Source: Endocalyx cinctus (Eukaryota > Ascomycota > Sordariomycetes > Amphisphaeriales > Apiosporaceae). From it: DNA of 64,000 bases. Shown here in pieces: positions 48,083-60,993 of this stretch (its first letter is position 1; each line of letters opens with the position of its first letter). The notes under the pieces were generated by a model. It did no database searches, was not told the origin of the DNA, and was given only the letters and a program-made list of their open reading frames with translations. The stretch lies in assembly GCA_001600455.1 (NCBI GenBank), contig BCKC01000003.1, forward strand, positions 2,445,770 through 2,509,769. The letters run 5' to 3'. The position numbers were made by a program, and so were the translations under genes.

Positions 48083-49680
48083 CTTTATCTCTGTCACAAG
48101 GTGATTTATATATGTATAAAGCTCCCTATTTCGATCTCGTTATTTGATATTAAAACACTACGTGCAGTCATTTGGATCAAGTGATATAACATGGCAAAAA
48201 GTCTAGTCGCTGTCACATTAACCGGACCCCGTTGACGCAATAACAAAGATGTGCCCTCCAGGTTTCCCCGCATCCCCATACTTTGGTTTAAGTTGTACGT
48301 CGAGTCAAAAAGAGTTATGTGTATGACGATCTATCACTTAGGTTTCATTGAATGTAACATATTTGCTATCATATACTATCTTTTTTCTTCTTCTTAATCT
48401 ATGATGATGAGGCTCAAAAAAGATGTAGGTCAAAACGAGATTATTCCCACGTGCCGTAAGTAAACCCACGTGTCTTACCTCTCCGTCTTGCTAGTCTCGC
48501 GCTGTCACGGCGCTCCGAAGTGAATAATTGACGGGCGTTTCCCCTTAGCCCGCATATCTATCGATCTGACTCATTTGACCGCGTTGCGCCAGCTATAGTG
48601 CGAACTATATTATGAGGAGTAACACTCGTCCTAGTAGTCGTCGTATAGCGATTAGCGAATTCAGCTATGTAGAATATGGATATCTAAACAACGGAATGAA
48701 GAGTCATTTCCTTGCATGTAAGCTGAAAAATGAATAATCAAAATCTTGGAACCGGCTCACCATCTGATCATGAGGTCTCGGTAGAATAGAAAATTTCCCG
48801 GTTCAGCCGGGTGGAGGTGAATAATATGTATATACTAAGGATCTTCAAGCAAGTTGGGTATCAATTCCGTAGAGCTGGTTAAGAATAACGGGCTGCAGTA
48901 GTTCCAAGAGATATTTCCACATGCTAAAGTAAGACTATACTATACTACGCAAAAACTTGCCTACATTTTCATGTTCGCATGCGCTGACGTAGTTTTGTAT
49001 TTTCTGCATTGACGAACTATGCAGTGCATCGTACGCTAAAGCTGCATTGTGGCTCGTATGAACATTCGGTTGCCTAACTACTCCGTACAAACTTACGAGA
49101 TCACAGTAGCTGGCTATACATATCGACCAACTACAGACTATGTACATAGATTTACAGTAGGCATGCAAGTCTCAGCGTCGGCGGTGCCAGGCACCGGGAC
49201 TACACTAGCCGTATGCACCTATGTGCCGCAACGTTTATTCGTCCGCTTAGACGATGTGTCGGCCCACTTGATTGTTCAGGTTTCTTTCGTTTTTTTCTCT
49301 CTTCTCCTCCCTCAAACTTACCAGCCACTCAGCTACCATTACTGAAATGGAGAAGAATTTCAGCTTCGATCGATATGAGGCTTTTAGTCACCATCCCATC
49401 CCATTACTTGATTTTAATTCGTGCTATAATAAAAAAATTATAACATGCGATATATCATGATGCAGGCCGTCAGCTAAGCTAGCCACGCTGTGTAGTATAG
49501 GTACCACCACTACGATACCACCTCACATGCGGATGTAAAGAACAGATCGGAATCGATCTGTAGACTTTTCTTGGTGTTGCTATGCCAATGTGTGCATAAA
49601 CCAACCACTTTATTTTGACGAACTGAAACATATTCAGGATTTCAAAGGATGGCGGATGGATTCGGAGAGGACGGATAGTG

Positions 49681-49698
49681 TTTTTTTTTTTTTTTTTT
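49681..49698. repeat. T18 homopolymer
   Basis: 18 consecutive T in a gene-poor spacer. Confidence 0.9.
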
Positions 49699-50183
49699 AT
49701 ATATTAAACCAACTAAAGTAAACAGCAATAGGAAGATACTGGTTTATCGAATTCTACTAACACCTTAACTTTCTGATTATTATTATTATTATTGGCGGTG
49801 AAAAAAAAAAAAAAGAATCGGATAACGATAGAAGGTTGGTGAAGTGGGACGAAGTAAGAAAAAAGTAAGAAACAAAAAATAAAAAACTTGAGAGGGGGTA
49901 CCAAATGTCGTCATAATGGAGTACAACAAAACAAGAATCGCCAATGATATTTCCTTAAGTCTGTGTTTTTTTTTCTCACCTTAACACTCTCTGATATTCA
50001 TTCACCTTTTGAATATTATGGTGTCTTAGCTCCACAGCTCCAGCAGTGTAGTTCAGGTAACGTATAAAATCTCTAATCTCATAGCAGATCTGATATCAGA
50101 TTTCAAATTACCAGGATATTGAATTCTTAGAGGGGCGAGGGGTTGGAGGGGCTCGCTAGTATTAACCTATGGAGTATGCCTCT

Positions 50184-50220
50184 ACATAGTATACGTAGTA
50201 TACATAGTATACAGAGTACA
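50184..50220. repeat. TAGTATAC palindromic repeats
   Basis: Three successive ATAGTATAC/GTAGTATAC units, each containing the palindrome GTATAC. Confidence 0.8.
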
Positions 50221-52150
50221 GATTGATGGAGTACTGCCTAGTCTACCCAGTCTGCCAGTCTGCAGAGTGAAAGGAATGGCTAACTGACTGGCTGACTGGG
50301 AGAAGTGGACCTACAACTAAACATGAGCATCTCACTTCAGTGCCTTTATTACGTATAATTACAATAAAGCGAGGCGGAATAAATATCCTTCGTATTGATA
50401 AGTAAGTTAAATAAAGTAAAGTATTAGTTGGACACAGTTTGACAATGAGTTAGCCGATACATGTGAAGAGAGAGAGATAAATGTAATGTAGTATCTGCAG
50501 ACTATGGATCGTGTATTTAACTTACTTTGAATAATCTCGGGGAAATTCACTTGGATTGCGGGTCTAAACAGTGTGAAGCTTAAATTTGTTAACCTGAAGA
50601 ATTGTTATATTTATATTTAGTTCTTTAGCTCATCGACTGTTTTAAAACCTTCCTTTTGAGTACTGAAATTTGTGTTCGTCTTACACTACTGTACAAATAC
50701 CCCGGCATGTTCGGATCTCACGACCTTAACTAAAGCACTGTAACGTTGTCGGGATTAATTTAGTTACCTCTACTGAGTAGTTCTACATAGTACACCGTTT
50801 CTTAACTTAGTTTGTTACTTGGGTTTGCTTCCCTCACATTACTATGCAGCCAAAAAAAATACTAGTATAGAACTTCTTATTAAAGGGAAATGAAGTTTTG
50901 TTAAGGTTATTCTTTAGTCAAGTTACTAAGTTCGAGTAAACATCCCCGTATATCATTAAAAAAAAAAAGGTTGTTCAGATGAGTTTCCAGAAGGTAACTA
51001 GGCTATGATTCTCTTGTATCTAACATCCAGTAAGATCACCTCAGATGGAAAAAAAAAAAAGAGGTGATCCGGCAGTAATTCCGACAATATGCAGAAGGAG
51101 AAAAAAAAAAAAAAAAGGGGGTCTCCCCTGAAAGAAAAATGAGAGAAAAAACACTTACCCTGTTCTTGGTATTGATCGCCAACCACTTAAAAGATAGAAG
51201 GATTTAAGAAAGAAAAAAAAAAAGCTACAGTCAAGTAATCCAGGTCATGTTATGGATAGGGTTTGTATGCACGAAAACCCCGGTATAATCTCCAATACTT
51301 CGTATAAGGTGGAGATGAGCTTGTTGAAATCATCCAATAATTTCTCTTTCCGTTCAGGAACACGCTAGCTTTATTAAGGACACCCCTGTATTTTTATTTT
51401 CTCCTCAGGATATGTATGGCGGCGGCCGGTAAGGCGTAGCATACAACATACTATGTATTATGTATTACTTGATTACACAGTAGGGCCACCACAGTCTATG
51501 TAATATGAGCTGGCAAGTCCAGCGTATTATCTCGAAAGGTTGATCTACCTAGACAACTAGCCACTCCTTGTCACCGCTCGCTGCTTGTCTACATATGCAG
51601 TCAAGTCTGGCTCGTGTTTTCCTTCCATTCATATCACTCAGTCTTGGCATCTAATCTCATTATTACACCAACCCTAGGAGACCTTATTCAACTCTCGTAT
51701 TATTTCCCTTAACCTGACCTTTTGTGTATGTCTGTATGTGTGTGTGTACAATGCATGTCTAGCTCTAGGGTAAGTCTAGTAATGAGGTACCTAGTAGCCT
51801 TTACATAGTGCTATTCCCGTCGCCGTTGATAGAGGATTCCCGGCATGGCATGGTAAGGTTGTGTTGTGCTAGGATTAGCTGGCTGGCTGGGTCGGACCTG
51901 AGTAGGCGATGCCGTGGTCGTCTTCTCGATCCCATTTTGTACTTAATGAACTCCATCTGCATCTCAAAACCTGTTTCTTTCTCTTCTCCATCCTTAACCA
52001 CAGGTTCTTTCTCCCAGCCGAGTCACTCGTTCAATACTTGAGCTGCACCTTATTTATTACTTAATAATTCAGTCATTCGCTATTTCCTTTTTTCTTTTTC
52101 TTTTTTCAATACGTCTTTTTAATATCACCTTTAATACCTGGTAATACAAG

Positions 52151-54900
52151 ATGCATACCTCATACATCGGTCTTGGGGCCTTAGCCCTCGCCGGCATGGC
52201 AACTGCTTCCCCAGCCCAGAAGCGGTGGACGTATCCGGACTGCGAGCAGGATAACTGCTACCGAAACTTGATCGACGTCCGATTTGAGAGTGAAGCCGCG
52301 AGCTTCTGTGTCGACTTCCTCTCCAGCGTCCACACCGATGCTTCCGCTATCCCGTCGGACTTTTCTGTGAGTTTTCATCTGCGGGAATACTTTCTCTACA
52401 GGAGGCACGTGCCATTTATACGACGATTAGCTAGCTAACATATCTATAGAACTGTGAAAGCGACGTCAAGGCTGTGAGCTCGGCTTGCTCTTGTGTCACC
52501 TACAGCCACAGCGCGACGAGCACTACTCCTGGCTACCCAGTTGAGACGTACCCGTCGTACCCGACGACCAGCTCTTCGGTCGTGACCACGTCTAGCACGG
52601 CTCCTGGCTACCCAGTCGAGACCTACCCGACGTACCCGGTTGAGACGACGACTAGTTCTTCGACTAGCACGACTCCCGGCTACCCAGTCTACACTCCGTC
52701 TTCGAGCTCTTCCTCAAGCTTTTCGTCCAGCTCTTCGTCCAGCTCTTCGTCCAGCTCATCCACTAGCACTACGCCCGGCTACCCCGTGTACACTCCGTCG
52801 ACTAGCTCTTCAAGCTCCGTCACCACCTCCGTCAGCACCCACCCTGGCTACCCTCACTACCCTAGCTCGTCGAGCTCTATTACCACTTCGGTGAGCACTC
52901 ACCCTGGACATCCCAGCTCGAGTTCTTCGTCCAGCTCTTCGACTTCCTGCACGGAGTCGTCCAGCACTGTCACCACCTCAGTGAGCACCCACCCCGGGTA
53001 TCCTCACTACCCTAGCTCTTCGAGCTCCTCGTCTAGCTCTGTCACGACCTCAGTGAGCACCCACCCTGGCTACCCTCACTACCCCAGCTCCTCAAGCTCC
53101 TCGTCAAGCTCCGTTACTACCTCGGTGAGCACTCACCCCGGATACCCCAGCTCNNNNNNNNNNNNNNNNNNNNNNNNNNNNNNNNNNNNNNNNNNNNNNN
53201 NNNNNNNNNNNNNNNNNNNNNNNNNNNNNNNNNNNNNNNNNNNNNNNNNNNNNACCCACCCTGGCTACCCTCACTACCCCAGCTCCTCAAGCTCCTCGTC
53301 AAGCTCCGTTACTACCTCGGTGAGCACTCACCCCGGATACCCCAGCTCTTCAAGCTCTTCATCCAGCTCTTCAACTTCATGCACCGAGTCGACGTCGATT
53401 CACTCGACTACTAGCCACTCGGCGTCTTCTTCCAGCACCTCGAGCTCCTCATCCAGCACTGTTACCACCTCGGCTAGCACTCACCCTGGGTACCCCCACT
53501 ACCCAAGCTCCTCCAGCTCATCGTCTAGCTCTGTCACTACTTCAGTAAGCACTCACCCCGGATACCCTCACTACCCGAGCTCCTCATCCAGCACTATCAC
53601 GACATCGGTTAGCACCCACCCTGGATACCCCAGCTCCTCTAGCTCTTCTACTTCTTGCACGGAATCGACGTCGATTCACTCGACTACCAGCCACTCGGCG
53701 TCTTCTTCCACCACTACCTCGACTGTTCCGGGCTACCCTTCGTCCAGCTCTTCTTCGAGCACCAAGGTCACCTCGGCCACCACTTCGTCCACTAGCTGCA
53801 CTGAATCTTCTTCCACCAGCCACTCTGTGACGACTTCGGCCAGCACGTACCCTGGATACCCGCACACGACCGGTAGCACCTCTGCGCACACCACGTCGAC
53901 CTCGGCTGCTTCGAGCTCCACGTCTACCAGCTGCACCGAGACTACTACCACCCCCGGCTCCTCGGTGACAACCTCGACCAGCACTTACCCTGGTTACCCC
54001 CACACAACTCTCAGCACCTCTGTTCACACTACGTCGACTTCCTCCGCTGAGAGCTCTACCTCCACTAGCTGCACTGAGACCACCACCCCCAGCTACCCCG
54101 CGACGACCTTGACCAGCACCCACCCCGGATACCCTGCTACTACTCTCACCACATCCGGCACGTCTCCGGCCACGTCTCCGGCCACTTATCCGGCCACGTC
54201 TCCTGCTACATCCCCGGCCACGTCTCCCGCCACTTATCCCGCTACGTCTCCTGCCACCTCTTCGACCAGCTGCACCGAGACTACCTCCGTCAGCACTGTT
54301 CCTGGATACCCGGTCTCCTCCCCAAGCGTTTCGACCGAGACCTCAACTATCCCCTCAACCACCACCATTACCAAGCCTGGCTATCCTGGTACCACCGTCA
54401 CTGAGACGACCAGCTGTACCGAGAGCGAGTCCACTACGACGACTACCTCAACCTCGACCATCGTAACCACCGTCGTTCTCACCCCCTCTACCTACCCGGT
54501 CCAGACACCTACCACCTACCCGGTAGAGACTCCTTCCACCTACCCCGTCCAGACGCCTACCACCTACCCCGTAGAGACCCCCTCCACCTATCCAGTTGAG
54601 ACTCCTTCAACTTACCCGGTCGAGACTCCTTCTACCTATCCGGTCGAGACTCCCACCTACCCCGCTGAGACTACCACCTACCCGGTTTCCACTCCCGTTA
54701 TCCCCACCACCTCTACCATGGTTACCAAGGTCACGACCTACCCCGCCGGCTCCGGCTCCGTTACTACCGCGCCTCCTACCGTCACGTCCACGACCGCCAT
54801 CCCAGTGTACCCGACCCAGGTCGTTACCGCCGGCGCCGGTCGATTCAACGTCAACGGCCTCGCCGCCGTCGCGGGTCTCGTCGCCCTTGCCTTCTTGTAA
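52151..54900 (+). CDS. GPI-anchored Ser/Thr/Pro-repeat cell-wall protein (contains assembly gap)
   Basis: Two exons, 52151-52366 and 52450-54900; intron GTGAGT...TATAG, 83 bp; about 888 residues if the gap is taken at face value. Signal peptide about 1-20, then a small Cys domain (YPDCEQDNCYRNL ... NCESDV ... ACSCVTYS) found at the N-terminus of many fungal wall proteins. The rest is repeats: STHPGYPHYPSSSSS with Ser runs and VTTSVS, later SPATSPATYPAT, then TYPVETPSTYPVQTP. The tail FNVNGLAAVAGLVALAFL fits a GPI signal. The protein should be a heavily O-mannosylated, rod-like surface adhesin or wall component. 100 N lie inside near-identical repeats, so the true length is unknown and frame across the gap is not assured. 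Confidence 0.9.
52520..54700 (+). repeat. coding tandem repeats of the wall protein
   Basis: Degenerate in-frame repeats: Ser-rich units alternating with HPGYPHYP or HPGYPSS (about 52830-53640), SPAT/YPAT units (about 54160-54260) and TYPVETP/TYPVQTP units (about 54490-54700). Confidence 0.85.
53154..53253. other. assembly gap, 100 N
   Basis: Exactly 100 undetermined bases, the usual placeholder for a gap of unknown length, inside the tandem repeats. The sequence after the gap repeats a segment just before it almost exactly. Confidence 0.98.
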
Positions 54901-56059
54901 GCGTAATTAAGAAGCATGCAAAACGATTTTCTAATTTTCCGTTTCAAAAATCAATTTCGATGCCTTAATTAATTATTAACGCAAACTTACACTTGACATA
55001 ACCGTCACCAACCAAAATATTTCTTTTTGTCAATTTGGGGAGATTGGGGGGATTAACTTTTTTTTAGATGGGTTTTGATGCAATTTTTCTCATTTTATTT
55101 TTCTGGGTACTACTCAATATCACGATCATGACCGATAGACAAGATTCATAGCGGGGGACCATATTTACTTCTTATTAATTCTCTACTTTCGTTAATACTT
55201 TTTAAGAGTACCTTTTTATTTGCACGAGTTGTATATACTCAATATGGGAAGGGTAGGGTTTGGCAGGGGGGCTTCATAAAATATTTAAAAAATAAAACAT
55301 CTTCCAGGATGCTATCCTTAAACTTCTTGTGTCCACTCCTATAAAATTGTGAATGATACCGGTGACGTCCTCTTTCTCCATATGTGTAACACCTCTTTAC
55401 TCGGCCCCCTCTTCTCCTGATGATGACGTGACTCAGCTGAGACCATTGCCGATACGAATTTTACAGAACAGAGTTTTCGTATCACTTTTTAGGTCTTATG
55501 TCATTGTCAGGTCTGAAACTCCCTTCGGCTCCACAGGCAAATAAATGTCCGACTCTCCCTACACACGTCAGCAGTTAAATTACATCTCACTCGGTTTTGC
55601 TTTCCCAACTTATTTCCTGCCCGCGGTTTGTAGTGTTGGTCAGATGATTATAAGCGTCGTTTGCTTCTCGCACGCCGGCGTCCTGCATGATGAATGTGAG
55701 TAAATAAGCAAGCAACCGATGATTGTGATCGTGCCACCAATGAAGTGGAATATGGAAGCACGGTGTAACTCAGCACATTTTCCGCCGTACCAACTTCGGC
55801 ATCCAGTCGAAGCGGGCCCGGAAATCGATATCAGAGAAATGGTGGGCAAGAGGTGATGATATATCCTTAAATCAACTGGGGATGTGGTATTTATTATAGT
55901 ATTAAGTACGTATTAGTGGTGTTTTTGACCATCCGCGTGTATCTATTTACCTAGAGTCCTATTGATTCCCTTCCTCAATTATGTACCGCTTCCAAACTCT
56001 GGTCCACACCCAAATTACTTGCGAGGTAGAACATGAATCTATAAATTGTTCCGCCTCGT
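54901..56059. other. intergenic spacer between convergent genes
   Basis: 1.2 kb of 3' flanks for the wall protein and the acetyltransferase. AT-rich; no gene or clear repeat. Confidence 0.6.
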
Positions 56060-57734
56060 TCATTCCGTTTCTAATCCAATCTTCGCGATCGACGTATTCA
56101 GATTCTCCACCAAAGCATCCACCATCTCCGTCTCCACAATCCCTTCCTGCCAAGTGACGGCGATAGTAACCTCCTTCCCAGCCACACTCGCCACGTTGAA
56201 GCACAGCGCGGCCCCCACCGGATTAGCGCACTGCGTAAAGACGGCGCGGTCGACCGACCAATCGTCGCCTTCGGCGGTCTCGGGAGCGAAGGCCCCGGCG
56301 TTGCTCACTTCCCAGGTGACGTCGCGCTTCCGGCCCCGCTTACCCAGCCAGTTGGCCCGCCAATCCGACACGTACCCCGTCAAGGCTATGGGGTCGTCGC
56401 GGGGCAGGCTGGCGACTTTAGCTTTCAGCGAGACGTTGAAGCGAGCCGCTACGTCCCACGAGGTTTCCCGCTCCGCTTCTCGACGATCGGCGGCCGAGGA
56501 GAGGGACCGGAGCCGGTCGACCGTCGCGGCGTCGAAGTCGTACACGTGCGTCGTCACGAGACAGTGCATCGTGTTCTCCTTATCGTACCCGGGGGCGCCG
56601 GGCTTCGCCATCGAGGCCAGGCTGATCGGCGTCGTGCTTCTGAACGCGGGCGCTTCGTCCTTTGGCAAGTACGAGGCGAGAAAGCGGGCGACGAAGGCGT
56701 GTAGGAGACACGTTAGCGTGCTTTTGTGCGCGCGGCATTGAGTCAGAACTCTCGTCAGAGTCTCTGGCGATATAGTCACAAGTCGGATATTTTCCTTCAT
56801 CGAGCACGACGGATCTTCCGGTTGCGAAGGACTACTCGAACCGGAGGAAGCGGGCGTCGAGAACCAGATGGGCTTCCCGGTCCAAGGTATTGACTCCCGC
56901 GCGGGCGCCCTTTTCAAAAACGATGGGACGAAGGCTTTATAGATAATCTCGTTCCAGATCATTCCCAAGAAGTATGGCCAGGAGATTTTGAATGGGATGA
57001 GGTCCTCTAATGCAGGCGGGAGAACGGCGGGCGTGGAAGAGAGATGAAGGATATGATCTTGGAGCTCGGCGGGCGCCGCGCCAGTGTTATCATTGAGGGC
57101 GCGAAGAAGATCTCTGTGAAAGAGAAGCGCACTTTTCCCATCGGCATAGGCATGGTGGAAGCAGAATGCCACTTCCATACTAGATGGTGGCAGTTTTCTC
57201 GAAGTGCCGTCTTTAGTGTTGCGGGGTTGATTCTGTGAGGGGTTATAATACACGATTGCCTTCCAACCAGGTTTCCCAGGAAGATCTTCAAATGAAGGCT
57301 CGTGGGATTTCTCGAGCTCATGGGTGAAAGCCAGGCGGGAAACATCATCGTCGCCTGCAAGAGACAATTCGTTCCACTCGATCATGCGCCTGAGGTCGAT
57401 TGTGGACAAATGCACAAACGAGGGCGCTGTGGTGTCTTCGTCGACAATACCGACCCGCAACATGTGATGGCGCATCATTACGGACGCGACGGCATGCTCG
57501 ATTGCGGTCTTGATGGATAAGCTTCTGTCCCGACTCAGGAGCGCATCTGAGACGTTGTACCGGCACGTAACGATGACGGATCGATATATTCCTAGACTAT
57601 GCCGACTAGTATTATATTGTGCTCTATAAAATTACCTTGTTAGTTATGAAATGGAAAGTATGAGAATAGATATTGATGGTGACTCACGCCGTACCGACTG
57701 GTCGAATAACATTCTGGTTATTATTTGTAGCCAT
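56060..57734 (-). CDS. alcohol-acetyltransferase-like (condensation-fold) acyltransferase
   Basis: Two exons, 57734-57688 and 57623-56060, intron 64 bp (GTGAGT...TATAG), 536 residues. The N-terminus RPVGTAAQYNTSRHSLGIYRSVIVTCRY resembles fungal AATase-family proteins. The acyl-CoA transferase motif HHxxxDG is present as HHAYADG (His172, His173, Asp177). The C-terminal half has FRSTTPISLAS and the late NAGAF segment. Such enzymes acylate alcohols or, in secondary metabolism, hydroxyl groups of larger products. No signal or span seen. The 47-nt first exon was added because it supplies the ATG and matches the usual N-terminal motif. Confidence 0.85.
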
Positions 57735-58350
57735 CGTTTCATTAAGTTAACTCGTAGCTAGCTATGCACGAAAGTCCGAGAATATGAAACAAGGACTTTG
57801 TCTTTTTCAACACTTTTCAATTGATAGACATAAATAACATCACCCATCAACCATAGTCTTTTATGTACGGGGAAAGTCAAGCTCACGTTGGTTACCTCTG
57901 GGAGACGTTGTTTTAATTAGGTTAGTTAGCCGGAGACCGACAGGGCCGAGCATCCGATTAGTTGAAACATATTTTGCTGCCTCGGTACACCAAATCTGCT
58001 CTGATTTTGTTACAATGACCGGGGGAGAAAAAATTTCTGGCCATATAGCCACTGGCAGGGTTGCCAGCCAAATTAACACGTAACCGAAAGGCGTAAACAA
58101 TTAGGCAGCAGCCTATGAAATAAATTGAAGCTGAGCGATCTGCCTCGCCAAAGGGTCGTAATAGGGGTAATACTCATCCAGGGAAAACAAAAAAAAACTA
58201 ACAATCGATGTTGACGTAAAGCTTTCCTTATTTTGAGAGATTTGAATGTTCAAGGTAGTTCCGATTTATATCAATCAACTCAATTCTACCCTAAGCAACT
58301 CCTAGATCAAGCGCGCGCACAAACGCATCGCACAAATATACAAACCGTAA
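57735..58350. other. intergenic spacer
   Basis: 0.6 kb upstream of the acetyltransferase and 3' of the SDR; AT-rich, no gene seen. Confidence 0.6.
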
Positions 58351-59148
58351 TTACCAACCCAATACTTGTCCCTTTTGCGTCAGAAACTTCCCCGAGTCTT
58401 CCATCGTCGCGCCATCAATGACTTTCAGCATCCCCTCCACGCTATCCTCCACACTATCCGGAGGCGGCCTTCCGAACTCCCATTGATCGGCCACGAACTG
58501 TCCCATCCGCGTCCGGACCCAACCAGGATGCAACGCGAGGACGACCAGGCCCTCGTCCTTATGCTCCACGGCGAGCGCCTTAGCCAGCCAATTCTGCGCC
58601 GCCCGGCTAGGGCCGTACGCTCCTCCCGGAAATGGCTCCATCCCGGAGATGCTGCCGACGGAAGAGGTCACCATGACGAGCTTGGCGGGGGTCGCGTCGC
58701 GGGAGCGGGGTTTCGACGGCAAGAGTAGCGATCGCAGGCCCTGAAACACGAGCAAGGGCGCGATCGCGTTGGTCTCGAACGAGGCGCGGAGGTCCTCGGC
58801 CGTCGTCGAGGTCGCCGGGACCATGGGTAGGGCCCCTCCCGCGTTGCAGATCAGGACGTCGACTCGGGTCAGCCCGAGGTCGTCGAAGGCCTCGCGGACC
58901 TTCTCGGGCGGGATCGCCGTCGTGAAGTCGAGCTGGATGACGTGGAGGCGGTGAAGAATCTCGTCTGGAGCGGTCGCGATCGCGGCGGTAGCTTCTCGTA
59001 GGAGGGTATCGCCCGCCGCGGAATTGCGCACGGTGGCGACGACGGTGGTGTTCGGTCGCGCTAAGAGAGACTTCACCAGGCCTAATCCGATCCCGCGGTT
59101 ACCGCCGGTGACGACGTAGACCGTGTTATTGTTGGTTTCGCTTGCCAT
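58351..59148 (-). CDS. short-chain dehydrogenase/reductase, norsolorinate-ketoreductase-like, YxxxR
   Basis: Single exon, 265 residues. TGGNRGIG (14-21) binds NADP(H); CNAG (101-104) and SSVGS (162-166) are in place. The catalytic segment reads YGPSRAAQNW, so Tyr178 is kept but the Lys is Arg182 (codon CGG). The HPGWVRTRMG segment (207-216) is typical of the fungal nor-1/aflE-like SDRs. Arg might still bind cofactor ribose, as some members of this branch appear to tolerate it, but activity is not assured. The acetyltransferase gene lies on the same strand downstream, so the two could serve one small pathway (inference). Confidence 0.88.
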   Translation of the reverse strand: MASETNNNTVYVVTGGNRGIGLGLVKSLLARPNTTVVATVRNSAAGDTLLREATAAIATAPDEILHRLHVIQLDFTTAIPPEKVREAFDDLGLTRVDVLICNAGGALPMVPATSTTAEDLRASFETNAIAPLLVFQGLRSLLLPSKPRSRDATPAKLVMVTSSVGSISGMEPFPGGAYGPSRAAQNWLAKALAVEHKDEGLVVLALHPGWVRTRMGQFVADQWEFGRPPPDSVEDSVEGMLKVIDGATMEDSGKFLTQKGQVLGW

Positions 59149-60993
59149 TGGAGCAGTGTGATCAATCAGTCGATCAAGTGTGTATTTTGTAATTCCGAGC
59201 TTAGTTCGTACTGATAAGTTGCCTGTCTTGAAACGATAAAAATGGAATAGAAGAAAAACGAGGGAACGAGAAAAGAAGAGAAAGGAGGGAAGGAGGAAAG
59301 ACGAAAAGGGGGCTAGATAAGCTCGGTATTTATATGAACAGCTGGGCGGGGCTGATTATTCGCCGAGCTCTCTTCATGCATGGCTGTTCCACGTGAGTAT
59401 ACTGAGAACGGAAGACCTTGAGTCCTACTCATTGAAACTACGATTAATATCGCGAGGGAGATAACTGAGAGAATACACCAGTTATTTTACCACATCTTAG
59501 TTCTTACCCTTTTTTTCTCCCATTGCGCCCGCAAACGTACACAATTTGAGATATCTCCCATCACCCCCCTCAGTTCTGCAACCCCTATTTACTTTTGCGG
59601 GGTTTTTAGGCTAGTAGGCAGATAGGGTAGTAAGCCCGCAGCTCAAATTTCGTCGAGGACAATTTGACCCGACCAATCGCACAAAATAATTGCTCTTCTA
59701 TCATTGTATGCGCTTCTCGGTGAACTTTTCCACGTCTCTAATGTGCGACAGTGTATCTATGAAAACTTCTCAATACGTCTCTGCAAACGCCGTGCTTGAT
59801 TCACAAATTTCTCTTGATGAGCATCGACCCGATTTTCGAACTTCCAACCTGAGCTCAACTGCTTTTATATTGGGAGTAACCTGTTGCGATGTTTAGCAAT
59901 AGCCTTTCATTTTTTTTTCAGGGTGGATCGAAAAGGTGATGGCTTCTTCTATCACGGGGTGCGGTGGTGTCGATCAAAAAAATCAGGTACCTGGGATGGT
60001 ATTTCATTCCGTACACACATCCTCACAGCAGTAACATACTCTTCAACCTACTTTTCGTATATCTTAGGATACGTTGTCGGTACATCGAATAAGGTATTTG
60101 ACAGCATTACTATCCGTTCATGGTGCGATGCAAGTCCCCTCTTAAAAAAGAGGTCATCTAGTTTTGCAAGTTAGCACGATATTTTTTCTTCCAGGGATTT
60201 AGGAACGTACAAGAACTAAACTGATCGAATTCTCACAGGATGGTGCAGCTTTCCACTCTGGCCGTAGCTTCGTTCAAGTCGACGTGGAAGATAAGTAGTC
60301 TTGATGAGCGAGAGTCAAGTCATTATGAGAGAACCGTGAGATATTTGCTATTCATCAATGCTAAAATTTGTATTGCGCTAAAAAGAAAAACCAAAAGTAT
60401 GTTCATTGTTTCGATATCCTATAATCTCGACACTCAGCGTTGGAATTATATCCGTACTCAATACAAAAAATCAAACTGGGTATTTCATCAACATATTCCA
60501 CCTCAAATCCTTGAGGTCAACCGCAACAAAAAACAAAGGGAAAGATCAAGTTGAACGCTTCATGCTTTCGACATGTTGTCGATAAAACATGAGAAAACCC
60601 TCTACATCAAGAAAGTCGCGAGGTAGTCGCCAATATCTAAGGGGAAATTGCCGAGTAGATAAGTTGCCTTTCTGCTAGATGGGCCGTGAAAAGATAAAAA
60701 GATGTATAATTTCGCTTTTTGGAAACACTCGTTTGAAACTAAGTCAAGCTGGTGTATTGGTGCGCCACTTTGAGTAATCTAGTGGCACCGTTTGGAAGTT
60801 GGCGGATTAGACAGATATCTGGCGTGAGGATTTCATCGTAGATCGTTGGCGGTAAACGGCTACGAAGCCATCGAACGCAGTCCGCCCACGAGGCGAAAAC
60901 AGTACGCTCGATTGCCGTCCAGAAGGTGGCGCCTCATCCCCTGCTATACCGGACTTTGCACGGCGTTGATAAATTCGTCGGGCCCGGGGAAAA
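59149..60993. other. intergenic region
   Basis: 1.8 kb; purine-rich leader of the SDR (about 59230-59310), otherwise AT-rich. Frames up to 104 residues (60240-60554) show no family resemblance. Confidence 0.6.

Larger units (their letters stand above)
48083..52150. other. largest gene-poor region of the window
   Basis: 4.1 kb without a credible gene. AT-rich with poly-A/T tracts, notably T18 at 49681-49698, A tracts around 49801-49814, 51050-51060 and 51101-51116, and TAGTATAC repeats (50184-50220). GA-rich and simple-sequence stretches dominate 49700-51250. Could hide a non-coding transcript or a decayed element; nothing supports either. Confidence 0.55.

Noticed and set aside
48082..48097. 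Upstream in-frame GTG start for the 15-PGDH-like SDR
   Set aside because: ATG at 48082 gives the normal SDR N-terminus; non-ATG start not needed.
53154..53253. Continuous translation across the N run
   Set aside because: Frame through 100 N is an artefact of placeholder length; real sequence there is unknown.
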